A stretch of 9,500 nucleotides of DNA from CAZRHH01 sp964599885 (GTDB lineage Bacteria > Chloroflexota > Dehalococcoidia > DSTF01 > JACRBR01). The notes under the pieces are model-generated. The model was not told where the DNA came from and did not search any database. It saw only the letters and a program-made list of their open reading frames with translations. Below, piece after piece: positions 1-5,542 of the stretch (its first letter is position 1; the number at the start of each line of letters is the position of its first letter). Both the position numbers and the translations under genes were made by a program. The stretch lies in assembly GCA_964599885.1 (NCBI GenBank), contig CAZRHH010000099.1, positions 1-9,500 of the forward strand, read 5' to 3'.

Positions 1-528
1 TACATCCCAACGAACGTCATCTCGATCACCGACGGCCAGATATTCCTCGAAAACGACCTCTTCAACGCCGGTATCCGTCCGGCCATCAACGCGGGTATCT
101 CGGTCTCGCGCGTCGGTGGCGCCGCGCAGCGCAAGGCGATCCGCCAGGTCGCCGGCCAGCTCCGCATCGACATGGCGCAGTATCGCGAGCTGCAGGCGTT
201 CGCCCAGTTCGGCACCGGTGACCTCGACCAGGCGACGCGCCGCCAGCTCGAACGCGGCCAGCGCGCGCAGGAGATTCTCAAGCAGCCGCAATACGCGCCG
301 CTTTCGATGGCGCAGCAGGCGGAGATCTTCTGGGTCCTGAACAACGGGTTCCTGGACGACGTGCCGGTCGAGAAGGTGCAGGCGTTCGAGGCGGCGTTCC
401 ACAAGTTCATGGAGAGCAACAAGCCGGAGATCGCCGCGAAGATCAGCGACGTGATGATGTTCAACGACGAGATCGAAGGCCTGTTGCGGCAAGCGCTGAC
501 CGACTTCAAGAACACCGTCCCGTATTAG
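1..528 (+). CDS. atpA: F1Fo ATP synthase subunit alpha, 3' part (5' end outside window)
   Basis: This is the C-terminal 175 residues of the catalytic-hexamer alpha subunit, which alternates with beta in the F1 head and binds non-catalytic nucleotide. The frame is open from base 1 to a TAG at 526-528. The fragment opens with YIPTNVISITDGQIFL, the conserved end of the nucleotide-binding domain. The SVSRVGGAAQ motif follows, with the arginine finger (fragment residue 37, bases 109-111) that reaches into the catalytic site of beta. Next come AQYRELQAFAQFG and EILKQPQY, typical of the helical C-terminal domain. Residues and spacing match the family and nothing looks broken. It is the first gene of an atpA-atpG-atpD-atpC run. 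The gap to atpG is unusually long (267 bases from an atpG TTG start) and full of palindromes. Identity is very secure; only the start is missing. Confidence 0.98.
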   Translation, partial: YIPTNVISITDGQIFLENDLFNAGIRPAINAGISVSRVGGAAQRKAIRQVAGQLRIDMAQYRELQAFAQFGTGDLDQATRRQLERGQRAQEILKQPQYAPLSMAQQAEIFWVLNNGFLDDVPVEKVQAFEAAFHKFMESNKPEIAAKISDVMMFNDEIEGLLRQALTDFKNTVPY

Positions 529-571
529 GGGCGGCGGGAAGTCGGAAGTGGGGTCTTAGTTTCGTAGCGGA

Positions 572-585
572 GGAGCTTTAGCTCC
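572..585. repeat. Palindrome 1, GGAGCT-TT-AGCTCC
   Basis: A perfect 6-bp inverted repeat with a two-base centre; as RNA this is a 5-bp stem with a UUUA loop. It shares the core GGAGCTTTAGCTCC with palindrome 3 (694-711), so the two are copies of one repeat family. It is preceded by GTAG at 564. Confidence 0.65.
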
Positions 586-641
586 GTGAACGATCGCCGG
601 AAGCAGCAGAACGCGGCAAACCGCCGCCAGAACAATCGTAG

Positions 642-663
642 GGACAGGTCTGAAGACCTGTCC
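642..663. repeat. Palindrome 2, 10-bp perfect stem
   Basis: GGACAGGTCT (642-651) and AGACCTGTCC (654-663) are exact inverted repeats around GA. As RNA this is a strong 9-bp stem with a UGAA loop. No T-run follows, so a Rho-independent terminator is unlikely. It is preceded by GTAG at 638 like its neighbours, although the palindrome sequence itself differs. Confidence 0.7.
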
Positions 664-693
664 GCCGGCACGAAGGACAAACAGGATGTAGCT

Positions 694-711
694 GCGGAGC
701 TTTAGCTCCGC
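694..711. repeat. Palindrome 3, GCGGAGCT-TT-AGCTCCGC
   Basis: An exact 8-bp inverted repeat (694-701 with 704-711) around TT. It carries the same core as palindrome 1 with a longer stem, and is preceded by GTAG at 688. No U-tract follows. Confidence 0.7.
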
Positions 712-795
712 CCAGAGCGCAGACAACACCACCGTTTCGCCGCGATGCGTGCGATGAAACGAATGGAACAGCGGCGACAGCCGCACGAGGATACG

Positions 796-1662
796 TTGGC
801 AACAGTCAGGCAAATCAGGCGGCGTGTGCGCTCTGTCACTTCGATCGCGAAGGTGACGAAGGCGATGGAGCTCGTCGCTGGCTCGAAAATGCGGCGCTCG
901 CAAGTGCGCGCTCTGCAAGCACGCCCGTACGCCGACAAGATGCTCGAGATCCTCGGCGACCTCGCCAAGCAGCAGCCGGGCGACGACGAGACGACGCATC
1001 CGTTCCTGACCGTGCGCCCCGCGAAAAACACGCTCGTGCTGTTCCTCGGCCCGAACCGCGGGCTCGCGGGCGGCCTGCCGTCCAACATGAACCGCCGCGC
1101 CGCCACGTTCGCGCTCGAACAGGAGACGCCGGTCAACTTCATCACGGTCGGCCGCAAGGGCCGCGACTTCGTCGTGCGCGCCGGACAGCCGCTGCTCGCC
1201 GACTACACGATGCCCGACTATCCGGAGCTGCTCGACACGCTGCCGATCACGCGCATGATCCTCAATGAATACAACAACGAGCGGGCCGACCGCGTCTTCC
1301 TGCTGTGGCCGACGTTCGTCAACACGGCGGTGCAGCTGCCGTCCATCAAGCAGATCCTGCCGATCGAGCCTGAGCACATCGAGGATCGCACGGTCGAAGA
1401 CGTCGACTACATCTACGAGCCGAGCTCGGAAGAGGTGTTCGCGCAACTGCTGCCCCGCTACATCGAGATGACCGTCTACTCGGCGATCCTTGAATCCGAG
1501 GCGAGCGAGCTTTCCGCGCGGATGGTTGCGATGCGCAACGCGACGGACGCGGCGAACGACATGATCGGCTCACTAACGCTGATGTACAACCGGGTACGGC
1601 AAGAACAGATCACGAAGGAACTGCTCGACATCATCGGTGGTGTCGAAGCAATGAACGCCTGA
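796..1662 (+). CDS. atpG: F1Fo ATP synthase subunit gamma
   Basis: The rotor shaft of F1: its N- and C-terminal helices form the coiled coil that turns inside the alpha3beta3 head and couples proton flow to ATP synthesis. The N-terminus (VRQIRRRVRSVTSIAKVTKAME) and C-terminus (ARMVAMRNATDAANDMI, then ELLDIIGGVEAM) are both classic gamma. The family motif around the Rossmann-like domain reads LGPNRGLAGGLPSN, where relatives often have SDRGLCGG. I chose TTG at 796 as the start. It gives 288 residues beginning MATVRQIRRR, the family's usual N-terminus, with GAGGA at 787-791 just upstream. An in-frame ATG at 745 would add 17 basic residues with no counterpart in the family and no visible ribosome binding site; ATGs at 754 and 763 are similar. 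The gene ends in tandem stops, TGA then TAG. Identity is secure and the start moderately so. Confidence 0.95.
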   Translation: MATVRQIRRRVRSVTSIAKVTKAMELVAGSKMRRSQVRALQARPYADKMLEILGDLAKQQPGDDETTHPFLTVRPAKNTLVLFLGPNRGLAGGLPSNMNRRAATFALEQETPVNFITVGRKGRDFVVRAGQPLLADYTMPDYPELLDTLPITRMILNEYNNERADRVFLLWPTFVNTAVQLPSIKQILPIEPEHIEDRTVEDVDYIYEPSSEEVFAQLLPRYIEMTVYSAILESEASELSARMVAMRNATDAANDMIGSLTLMYNRVRQEQITKELLDIIGGVEAMNA

Positions 1663-1675
1663 TAGCGGGCGGCCA

Positions 1676-1692
1676 CTGACGCTGCGCGTCAG
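1676..1692 (+). promoter_or_regulatory. Hairpin between atpG and atpD, next to the atpD RBS
   Basis: CTGACGC (1676-1682) and GCGTCAG (1686-1692) form a perfect 7-bp stem with a three-base loop, ending three bases before the GGAGAG ribosome binding site (1696-1701) of atpD. There is no U-tract, so it is not a terminator. It could protect the downstream message from decay or tune atpD translation; that is inference from position. Confidence 0.45.
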
Positions 1693-1707
1693 AGCGGAGA
1701 GTGCAAC

Positions 1708-3108
1708 ATGGCAAGCGGCAAAGTATCTCAAGTCATCGGCACGGTGGTCGATGTCGAGTTTCCGACGGGCGACCTGCCGGATCTGTTCAACGCGCTGGAG
1801 ATCGACGCCGGTGACGGCGTGCGGATCGTCGCGGAGGTCAATGCGCATCTCGGCAACAACTGGGTGCGCACGCTGGCGATGAACACGACCGACGGCCTGC
1901 GCCGCGGTGCAGTCGCTGTCGACACCGGCAAGCCGATCTCGGTGCCAGTTGGCCCGCAGACGCTCGGCCGGCTGTTCAATGTGCTCGGCGAGCCGCTCGA
2001 CAAGCGCGGCGACGTAGCGGGCGACACCAAGTCGATCCACCGCAAGGCGCCGACGTTCGAAGAGCAGGAAACGCAGGTGCAGGTGCTCGAAACCGGCATC
2101 AAGGTTGTCGACCTGATTGCGCCGCTGGTGCGCGGCGGCAAGGTCGGCCTCTTCGGCGGCGCCGGCGTCGGCAAGACCGTGCTCATCAAGGAACTCATTC
2201 GCAATATCGCGGCCGAGCACAATGGCATCTCGGTGTTCACCGGCGTCGGCGAGCGCTCGCGCGAAGGCAACGACCTCTGGGTCGAGATGGAAGAGTCGGG
2301 CGTGCTCGACAAGACGGTGCTCGTCTTCGGGCAGATGAACGAACCGCCGGGCGTGCGCCTGCGCGTCGGCCTCACCGGCCTGACGATGGCGGAGTACTTC
2401 CGCGACGAGTCCGGTCAAGACGTGCTGCTGTTCATCGACAACATCTACCGATACACGCTCGCCGGTCAGGAAGTGTCGGCGCTGCTCGGACGCATGCCGT
2501 CGGCCGTCGGCTACCAGCCGACGCTGGCGACGGAGATGGGCGAGCTCGAAGAGCGCATCACGACGACGAAGAAGGGCTCGATTACGTCGTTCCAGGCAAT
2601 CTATGTCCCGGCCGACGACTACACGGACCCCGGTGTCGCGACGACGTTCGGCCACCTCGACGCCGTCGTCGCGCTCGACCGCGGCATCTTTGAGAAGGCG
2701 ATCTATCCGTCGATGGACCCCCTTTCGTCTTCCTCGACGGTGCTCGATCCGAATATCGTCGGCGAGGAGCACTTCGATGTCGCGCGCGGCGTGCAGCGTG
2801 TGTTGCAGCGCTACAAAGACCTGCAGGACATCATCGCCATCCTCGGCGTCGAGGAGCTGTCCGACGAAGACAAGCAGACAGTGTCACGCGCGCGCCGCAT
2901 TGAGCGCTTCCTCGGCCAGGCGATGTTCATGGGAGAGGTGTTCACCGGCATTCCCGGGCAGTACGTGCCGATCCGCGAGACCGTGCGCAGCTTCAAGGAG
3001 ATCCTCGAAGGCAAGCACGACGCGCTGCCGGAGCAGGCGTTCGTCAACGTCGGCACGATCGACGAAGCGATCGCCAAGGCCCAGAAGATGTCCGGCAGCG
3101 ACCAGTAA
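1708..3108 (+). CDS. atpD: F1Fo ATP synthase subunit beta (catalytic)
   Basis: The catalytic subunit of F1, making ATP from ADP and phosphate at the cytoplasmic face of the membrane. It has 466 residues, full length for the family. Visible elements are: an N-terminal beta-barrel (about 1-75); the Walker A loop GGAGVGKT (150-157, Lys156); the catalytic Glu182 in GERSREGND; the Walker B Asp244 in LLFIDNI; the adenine-pocket segment AIYPSMDPL; and a C-terminal helical domain with the lever motif EELSDED (382-388), a conservative variant of DELSEED. The ATG at 1708 has GGAGAG six bases upstream and the protein starts where the family does. It lies 45 bases after atpG and 33 bases before atpC. Small departures from the usual sequence (FIDNIYRY rather than FIDNIFRF; TTFGHLDAVVALDRGIFEKAIYP) are not at catalytic residues. 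Confidence 0.99.
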   Translation: MASGKVSQVIGTVVDVEFPTGDLPDLFNALEIDAGDGVRIVAEVNAHLGNNWVRTLAMNTTDGLRRGAVAVDTGKPISVPVGPQTLGRLFNVLGEPLDKRGDVAGDTKSIHRKAPTFEEQETQVQVLETGIKVVDLIAPLVRGGKVGLFGGAGVGKTVLIKELIRNIAAEHNGISVFTGVGERSREGNDLWVEMEESGVLDKTVLVFGQMNEPPGVRLRVGLTGLTMAEYFRDESGQDVLLFIDNIYRYTLAGQEVSALLGRMPSAVGYQPTLATEMGELEERITTTKKGSITSFQAIYVPADDYTDPGVATTFGHLDAVVALDRGIFEKAIYPSMDPLSSSSTVLDPNIVGEEHFDVARGVQRVLQRYKDLQDIIAILGVEELSDEDKQTVSRARRIERFLGQAMFMGEVFTGIPGQYVPIRETVRSFKEILEGKHDALPEQAFVNVGTIDEAIAKAQKMSGSDQ

Positions 3109-3141
3109 CGAAGCGTGCTTCCTTCGGGGAGTGAGGCCAAC

Positions 3142-3564
3142 ATGCCACTGAACGTCGAAATCGTCACCGTCGAGAAGGTTGTGCTGCAGGAAAGCGGCAT
3201 CGACGAGGTGATCGCGCCCGGCGTCGAGGGCCAGCTAGCGGTACTGCCGCAGCACGCCGCCTTCATGACGATGCTCGCCCCCGGGGAGCTGATCCTCAAG
3301 AAGGGCGGGGAGGAGATCCCGTTCGCCGTCACGGGCGGCTTCTTCGAGGTGCTGAACGATCGCGTGATCGTGCTCGCTGACGCCGCAGAGCGGGCGGATG
3401 AGATCGATGTTGCCCGCGCTGAGGAAGCCCGTGAGCGGGCGCGCCACGCGCTCGAAAACCGGGAGAGTCTCGAAAGCGCGGCCGCCATGCAAGCGGCGTT
3501 GCAGCGCTCGATGATCCGGCTGCGAGTGGCGGATAATCGCCGGCGTCGCGGCCGCCGCAGCTAG
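3142..3564 (+). CDS. atpC: F1Fo ATP synthase subunit epsilon
   Basis: The rotor-stalk subunit that joins gamma to the c-ring and can inhibit ATP hydrolysis. It has 140 residues: an N-terminal beta-sandwich (about 1-83, with PGVEGQLAVLPQHAAFMTML and LADAAERADEID) and a C-terminal two-helix domain. The motif IDVARA (88-93) fits the I/L-D-x-x-R-A signature of ATP-binding epsilon subunits such as that of thermophilic Bacillus, so ATP-sensing inhibition is possible. The tail is strongly basic (NRRRRGRRS). I chose ATG 3142, preceded by GGGGAG/GAGG at 3126-3136. An in-frame GTG at 3115 would add nine residues not matching the family. It is the last gene of the atp operon; a weak hairpin follows before the convergent membrane-protein gene. 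Confidence 0.96.
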   Translation: MPLNVEIVTVEKVVLQESGIDEVIAPGVEGQLAVLPQHAAFMTMLAPGELILKKGGEEIPFAVTGGFFEVLNDRVIVLADAAERADEIDVARAEEARERARHALENRESLESAAAMQAALQRSMIRLRVADNRRRRGRRS

Positions 3565-3587
3565 CGTAGAAGTCGAAGCAAAGGAGA

Positions 3588-3611
3588 ACGGGGCGCAGGC
3601 GTGCGCTCCGT
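3588..3611. terminator. Candidate terminator hairpin after atpC
   Basis: ACGGGGCGCA (3588-3597) pairs with TGCGCTCCGT (3602-3611), one G-U pair included, around a GGCG loop. It lies between the convergent atpC and the membrane-protein gene. The plus strand continues CTCTCGTTCTC and the minus strand TCTCCTTTGC: pyrimidine-rich but not a true U-run. An alternative outer pairing, GAGAACG (3584-3590) with CGTTCTC (3616-3622), competes with it. Function as a terminator is plausible by position only. Confidence 0.4.
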
Positions 3612-3651
3612 CTCTCGTTCTCGCGTGTCGGTTCTCTGTTTTCGCGACGCG

Positions 3652-4461
3652 CTACCCGACGTGACGCCGCAAACGGTCGCCGGCATCACTCGCTGGGACG
3701 CCCCTGTCTTCCCGTCGCTCGTGCCGGTTCTCCCGAAGCGGCGGCATCGCGTCATGCATCAGCGTGAGCATCGCGGAGGCAAGCGGCATGCAGGCAACGA
3801 TCGCGAACGCCGACAGCGTCGTCGACACCACCCCGAATCCCGCAGCCAGCGCCACGAACGCGATGAGAACCGCCGGCGCCAAAGCCGTCGCCCACGTCAC
3901 CGAAACCATGCCGCCGAGCTGCGGCATCAACGCGGCCGCATGCGTCGTCGCACTCTTCACCGACGCGCCCCGCGCGAACAGCGCGGGCACGTAGATTCCG
4001 CGCCGGAAGATCGGCTGCACGGCCAGCAACCCGAGCGCGATCCCAACGACCCCAGCGAGCAGTCCGCCCACGTAGTCATCGAGCCACTGCACGGCGAACA
4101 CAGCGATCCACAGCAGCGCGAGTGATGGCCAGATGGGCACGATAAGCGCCGGAACGCGCACCAGCACCGCCCCCAGCGCGCGTACGGAGTCAGGTTCCAG
4201 GTTGTCTTCGACGCGGCGCACCGCGGCAACGCACGTCGCCAGTGTCAGCAGCGCGCTGAGTGCGATGACCGGCGCCACGAGCGCGACGGCGACGGGACCG
4301 CCGATCATGCGCAGCACGAAGGTGATGAAGGCCGCAGCACAGGCGCCGATCAGCGTGACGAAGGCGTATTCGCCCGCATCCTGACGCAGCAGTGCCAACG
4401 CATTCGCGAAGATGTCTGCGATCGTATACGTCCGCGTCGTCTCGCCAGAGTACGTACGCAT
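3652..4461 (-). CDS. Multi-pass membrane protein of unknown function
   Basis: I do not recognise the family. The protein is 269 residues with about six hydrophobic helices, in three pairs: roughly 32-52 and 55-80, 103-126 and 131-150, 188-208 and 211-235. A short polar N-terminus (RTYSGETTRTYTIADIFANAL) precedes the helices and an Arg/Asp/Glu-rich tail of about 30 residues follows them. No catalytic, metal-binding or transporter motif is evident. The paired-helix layout with a TIADIFANALALLRQ-like entry helix resembles poorly characterised bacterial integral membrane proteins that carry several such helices. I chose ATG at 4459-4461, with a GGGG stretch about seven bases upstream. The frame stays open to 4581, but that extension translates repeat-rich DNA and is low-complexity. 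It converges on atpC and follows csoR on the same strand after 211 bases, so co-transcription with csoR is uncertain. Confidence 0.75.
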   Translation of the reverse strand: MRTYSGETTRTYTIADIFANALALLRQDAGEYAFVTLIGACAAAFITFVLRMIGGPVAVALVAPVIALSALLTLATCVAAVRRVEDNLEPDSVRALGAVLVRVPALIVPIWPSLALLWIAVFAVQWLDDYVGGLLAGVVGIALGLLAVQPIFRRGIYVPALFARGASVKSATTHAAALMPQLGGMVSVTWATALAPAVLIAFVALAAGFGVVSTTLSAFAIVACMPLASAMLTLMHDAMPPLRENRHERREDRGVPASDAGDRLRRHVG

Positions 4462-4534
4462 GGGTGCCCCTATCCTGTCCCCCGCCCTTAGCGTCGGCCG
4501 GCGGCGGGAGATCTGTCGAGCCGCGCCTGCGAAC

Positions 4535-4551
4535 GGAGGCTGGAGGCTGGA
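4535..4551. repeat. Short tandem repeat GGAGGCT x about 2.4
   Basis: The 7-base unit GGAGGCT occurs twice in full, then GGA. It is short and could be chance, but it lies 76 bases from a second tandem repeat in the same gap. Confidence 0.4.
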
Positions 4552-4627
4552 GAGCGTGCCGTTAAGGGCGCAAGTGGGCAAGGGACTCCGGCCTTCCCCA
4601 AACGGCCCGACCCGCCACCCAGAAAAC

Positions 4628-4659
4628 CTCTGTGACTCTGTGACTCTGTGACTCTGTGG
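4628..4659. repeat. Octamer tandem repeat CTCTGTGA x4
   Basis: Three exact copies of CTCTGTGA are followed by CTCTGTGG (on the minus strand a CACAGAGT ladder), immediately flanked by AGAAAAC and TTAAAC. The AT-richer composition stands out from the GC-rich neighbourhood. It is a simple-sequence tract prone to copy-number change by slippage and lies 13 bases beyond the csoR stop codon, so it would be in the 3' end of the csoR message. Confidence 0.8.
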
Positions 4660-4672
4660 TTAAACCCGGCGG

Positions 4673-5002
4673 CTAGTCGTTGTACGGAAGGTTCATCGCC
4701 GGGGCGGGCTGGCCGAAGCGCGTCCATAGCTTGAGCGCGTCGCGCAGCGACTCCATCTGCTCCTCGTCGCAATCGAAGCCTTCCAGCAAGCAGCGGTCGA
4801 GATGGTGCTCCATGATCCGTGCGCCCACCTGGTCCAGCGCGCTGCGCATCGCCATCGTCTGCGTCAGCATGTCTTCGCAGTCACGCTGCTCTTCCAGCAT
4901 CTTCAGGATGCCGCGTGCCTGGCCTTCGATCCGCCGGAGACGGATCGCGATATCATCTTCGAGGCTGCGATCGGCCGGTTTCTGTGCTGTTTTTGGTGCC
5001 AT
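4673..5002 (-). CDS. csoR: CsoR-family metal-sensing transcriptional repressor
   Basis: An all-helical DNA-binding repressor of the CsoR/RcnR (DUF156) family; members bind operator DNA when metal-free and release it on binding their effector. It has 109 residues. The family signature RLRRIEGQARGILKMLEE lies at 21-38. The Cu(I)-type triad is present with exact spacing: Cys42, His67 and Cys71 (C-x24-H-x3-C). This fits copper sensors better than the sulfur-sensing CstR type, which lacks the His, or the RcnR nickel type. The residue before Cys42 is Asp, where characterised CsoR proteins often have Tyr. The start ATG (5000-5002) has GGAGGG four bases upstream. It is divergent from trxA, with a shared promoter region containing a CsoR-like operator, so autoregulation and control of trxA are predicted. 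No copper chaperone or exporter gene is in the window. Confidence 0.92.
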   Translation of the reverse strand: MAPKTAQKPADRSLEDDIAIRLRRIEGQARGILKMLEEQRDCEDMLTQTMAMRSALDQVGARIMEHHLDRCLLEGFDCDEEQMESLRDALKLWTRFGQPAPAMNLPYND

Positions 5003-5045
5003 CGGACCCTCCGGTAAGCGCGCTGCGGGGAGTATCGCGCGACGC

Positions 5046-5075
5046 TTGACATACCCTACGGGGGTATATTATAGT
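5046..5075 (+). promoter_or_regulatory. Predicted sigma70-type promoter of trxA
   Basis: A perfect -35 TTGACA (5046-5051) is separated by 18 bases from TATAGT (5070-5075), a five-of-six -10 match. Transcription would start near 5082, leaving a leader of about 45 bases before trxA. The CsoR-type operator fills the spacer, so bound repressor would block polymerase. Confidence 0.75.
5051..5067. promoter_or_regulatory. Predicted CsoR operator
   Basis: ATACCC (5051-5056) and GGGTAT (5062-5067) are exact inverted repeats separated by five bases. CsoR operators are known as G/C-tract pseudopalindromes of this TACCC...GGGTA form, and this one lies beside a csoR gene and between the promoter boxes. 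A wider inverted repeat, GCTTGAC (5044-5050) with GTCAAGC (5090-5096), encloses it and supplies the -35 boxes of both divergent promoters. Confidence 0.75.
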
Positions 5076-5094
5076 GCGGGTAGGAAATCGTCAA
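5066..5094 (-). promoter_or_regulatory. Predicted promoter of csoR, overlapping the trxA promoter
   Basis: On the minus strand, TTGACG (5094-5089) is a -35 candidate, with TATAAT (5073-5068) as the -10 at 15-base spacing, or TAATAT (5071-5066) at 17. The -10 region abuts the CsoR-type operator, so the gene would repress itself. The leader to csoR would be about 55-60 bases. The short spacing makes this less certain than the trxA promoter. Confidence 0.5.
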
Positions 5095-5126
5095 GCCCCG
5101 CGGGGGATAGTAGGAGCAATCGCAGG

Positions 5127-5450
5127 ATGGCAAAGCCAACCGAAGTAACCGACGCCAACTTTGACACCGAGGTCCTGAAGTCCGATACGCCCGTTCTCGT
5201 TGACTTCTGGGCGCCCTGGTGTGGCCCGTGCCGGATGGTTGCGCCGGTCGTCGACGAGCTGTCGGTCGAGTACGACGGCAAGGTGAAGTTCGTCAAACTG
5301 AACACCGACGACAACGTGAAGACAGCGTCACAGTACGGCATCCGCAGTATCCCGACGCTGCTCGTCTTCAAGGGCGGCGAGCCCGTGGGCCAGATCGTCG
5401 GCTTCCGGCCGAAGAGCGACATGAAGAAGCGTCTCGACGCGGCGCTCTAG
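5127..5450 (+). CDS. trxA: Thioredoxin
   Basis: A small cytosolic disulfide reductase that passes electrons from thioredoxin reductase to target proteins. It has 107 residues, standard for a single-domain thioredoxin. The active site WCGPC has Cys32 and Cys35, with Asp26 buried before it (VDFWAPWCGPC) and cis-Pro76 in the IPT motif facing it. Gly91-type substrate-groove residues are present in QIVGF. No signal peptide or lipobox, so it is cytoplasmic. I chose ATG 5127, with AGGAG (5112-5116) ten bases upstream; the frame is open further 5' but that part is antisense to csoR and lies upstream of the predicted promoter. trxB follows after 92 bases, giving a reductase/substrate pair in probable operon order. 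The promoter spacer carries a CsoR-type operator. Confidence 0.97.
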   Translation: MAKPTEVTDANFDTEVLKSDTPVLVDFWAPWCGPCRMVAPVVDELSVEYDGKVKFVKLNTDDNVKTASQYGIRSIPTLLVFKGGEPVGQIVGFRPKSDMKKRLDAAL

Positions 5451-5470
5451 CAAGATTTGCATGCGGCCAA

Positions 5471-5502
5471 ACGCCCGTTCGCGCCTCCCGCGCGGCGGGC
5501 GT
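5471..5502 (+). promoter_or_regulatory. GC-rich hairpin between trxA and trxB
   Basis: ACGCCCG (5471-5477) pairs with CGGGCGT (5496-5502), and an inner CGCGC (5480-5484) pairs with GCGCG (5490-5494), giving a long bulged stem. No U-tract follows, so full termination is unlikely. It may stabilise the trxA message or set the trxA:trxB ratio, since thioredoxin is normally made in excess of its reductase. The function is inference. Confidence 0.45.
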
Positions 5503-5542
5503 CCGCACGTACCCTGTAGACGTTCCCGCTGAAGGAGCCCGC

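Larger units (their letters stand above)
529..795 (+). other. atpA-atpG intergenic region with palindrome cluster
   Basis: This is a long non-coding gap inside an operon whose other gaps here are 33-45 bases. It holds three strong palindromes (listed separately), each preceded by the tetranucleotide GTAG (564, 638, 688), at irregular spacing. The segments between the palindromes also resemble each other: AGAACAATCGTAG compares with ACAAACAGGATGTAG. No convincing promoter or protein is seen, and the open frames crossing the region on the minus strand are antisense shadows of atpG. It looks like an insertion of REP-like repeats between two operon genes. Confidence 0.6.
4462..4672. other. Intergenic region with short tandem repeats
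   Basis: This lies between csoR and the membrane-protein gene, both on the minus strand. It contains a short GGAGGCT repeat (4535-4551) and an octamer tandem repeat (4628-4659), both listed separately. I see no gene, no convincing promoter for the membrane-protein gene and no hairpin terminator for csoR. Confidence 0.6.

Noticed and set aside
572..711. The palindromes as a terminator or a CRISPR fragment
   Set aside because: No T-run follows any of them, and there are no regular-length spacers or identical direct repeats; atpG continues the operon.
556..1446. A long minus-strand open frame opposite atpG and the palindromes
   Set aside because: An antisense shadow in GC-rich DNA: Arg/His-rich, no recognisable domain, and it overlaps a certain gene.
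1573..2772. A 399-codon minus-strand open frame opposite atpD
   Set aside because: Long open antisense frames are expected from GC-rich codon usage; the composition is Arg/Asp/His-heavy with no fold, and atpD is unmistakable.
3109..3126. A small hairpin (GAAGC-GT-GCTTC or CGAAG/CTTCG) between atpD and atpC
   Set aside because: Five base pairs with a two-base loop or competing pairings; too weak to call.
4462..4581. A 40-residue N-terminal extension of the membrane protein
   Set aside because: It translates the repeat-rich gap and has no sequence character of a leader; ATG at 4459-4461 directly precedes the plausible N-terminus.
5505..5525. A second CsoR-like half-site (GTACCCTGTAG) upstream of trxB
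   Set aside because: Only one half is present and there is no matching GGGTA arm or good promoter boxes around it.
5219..5542. A 5' extension of trxB overlapping trxA
   Set aside because: The extension is out-of-frame trxA sequence. ATG 5543 has AAGGAG at good spacing and begins exactly before the FAD-binding strand.
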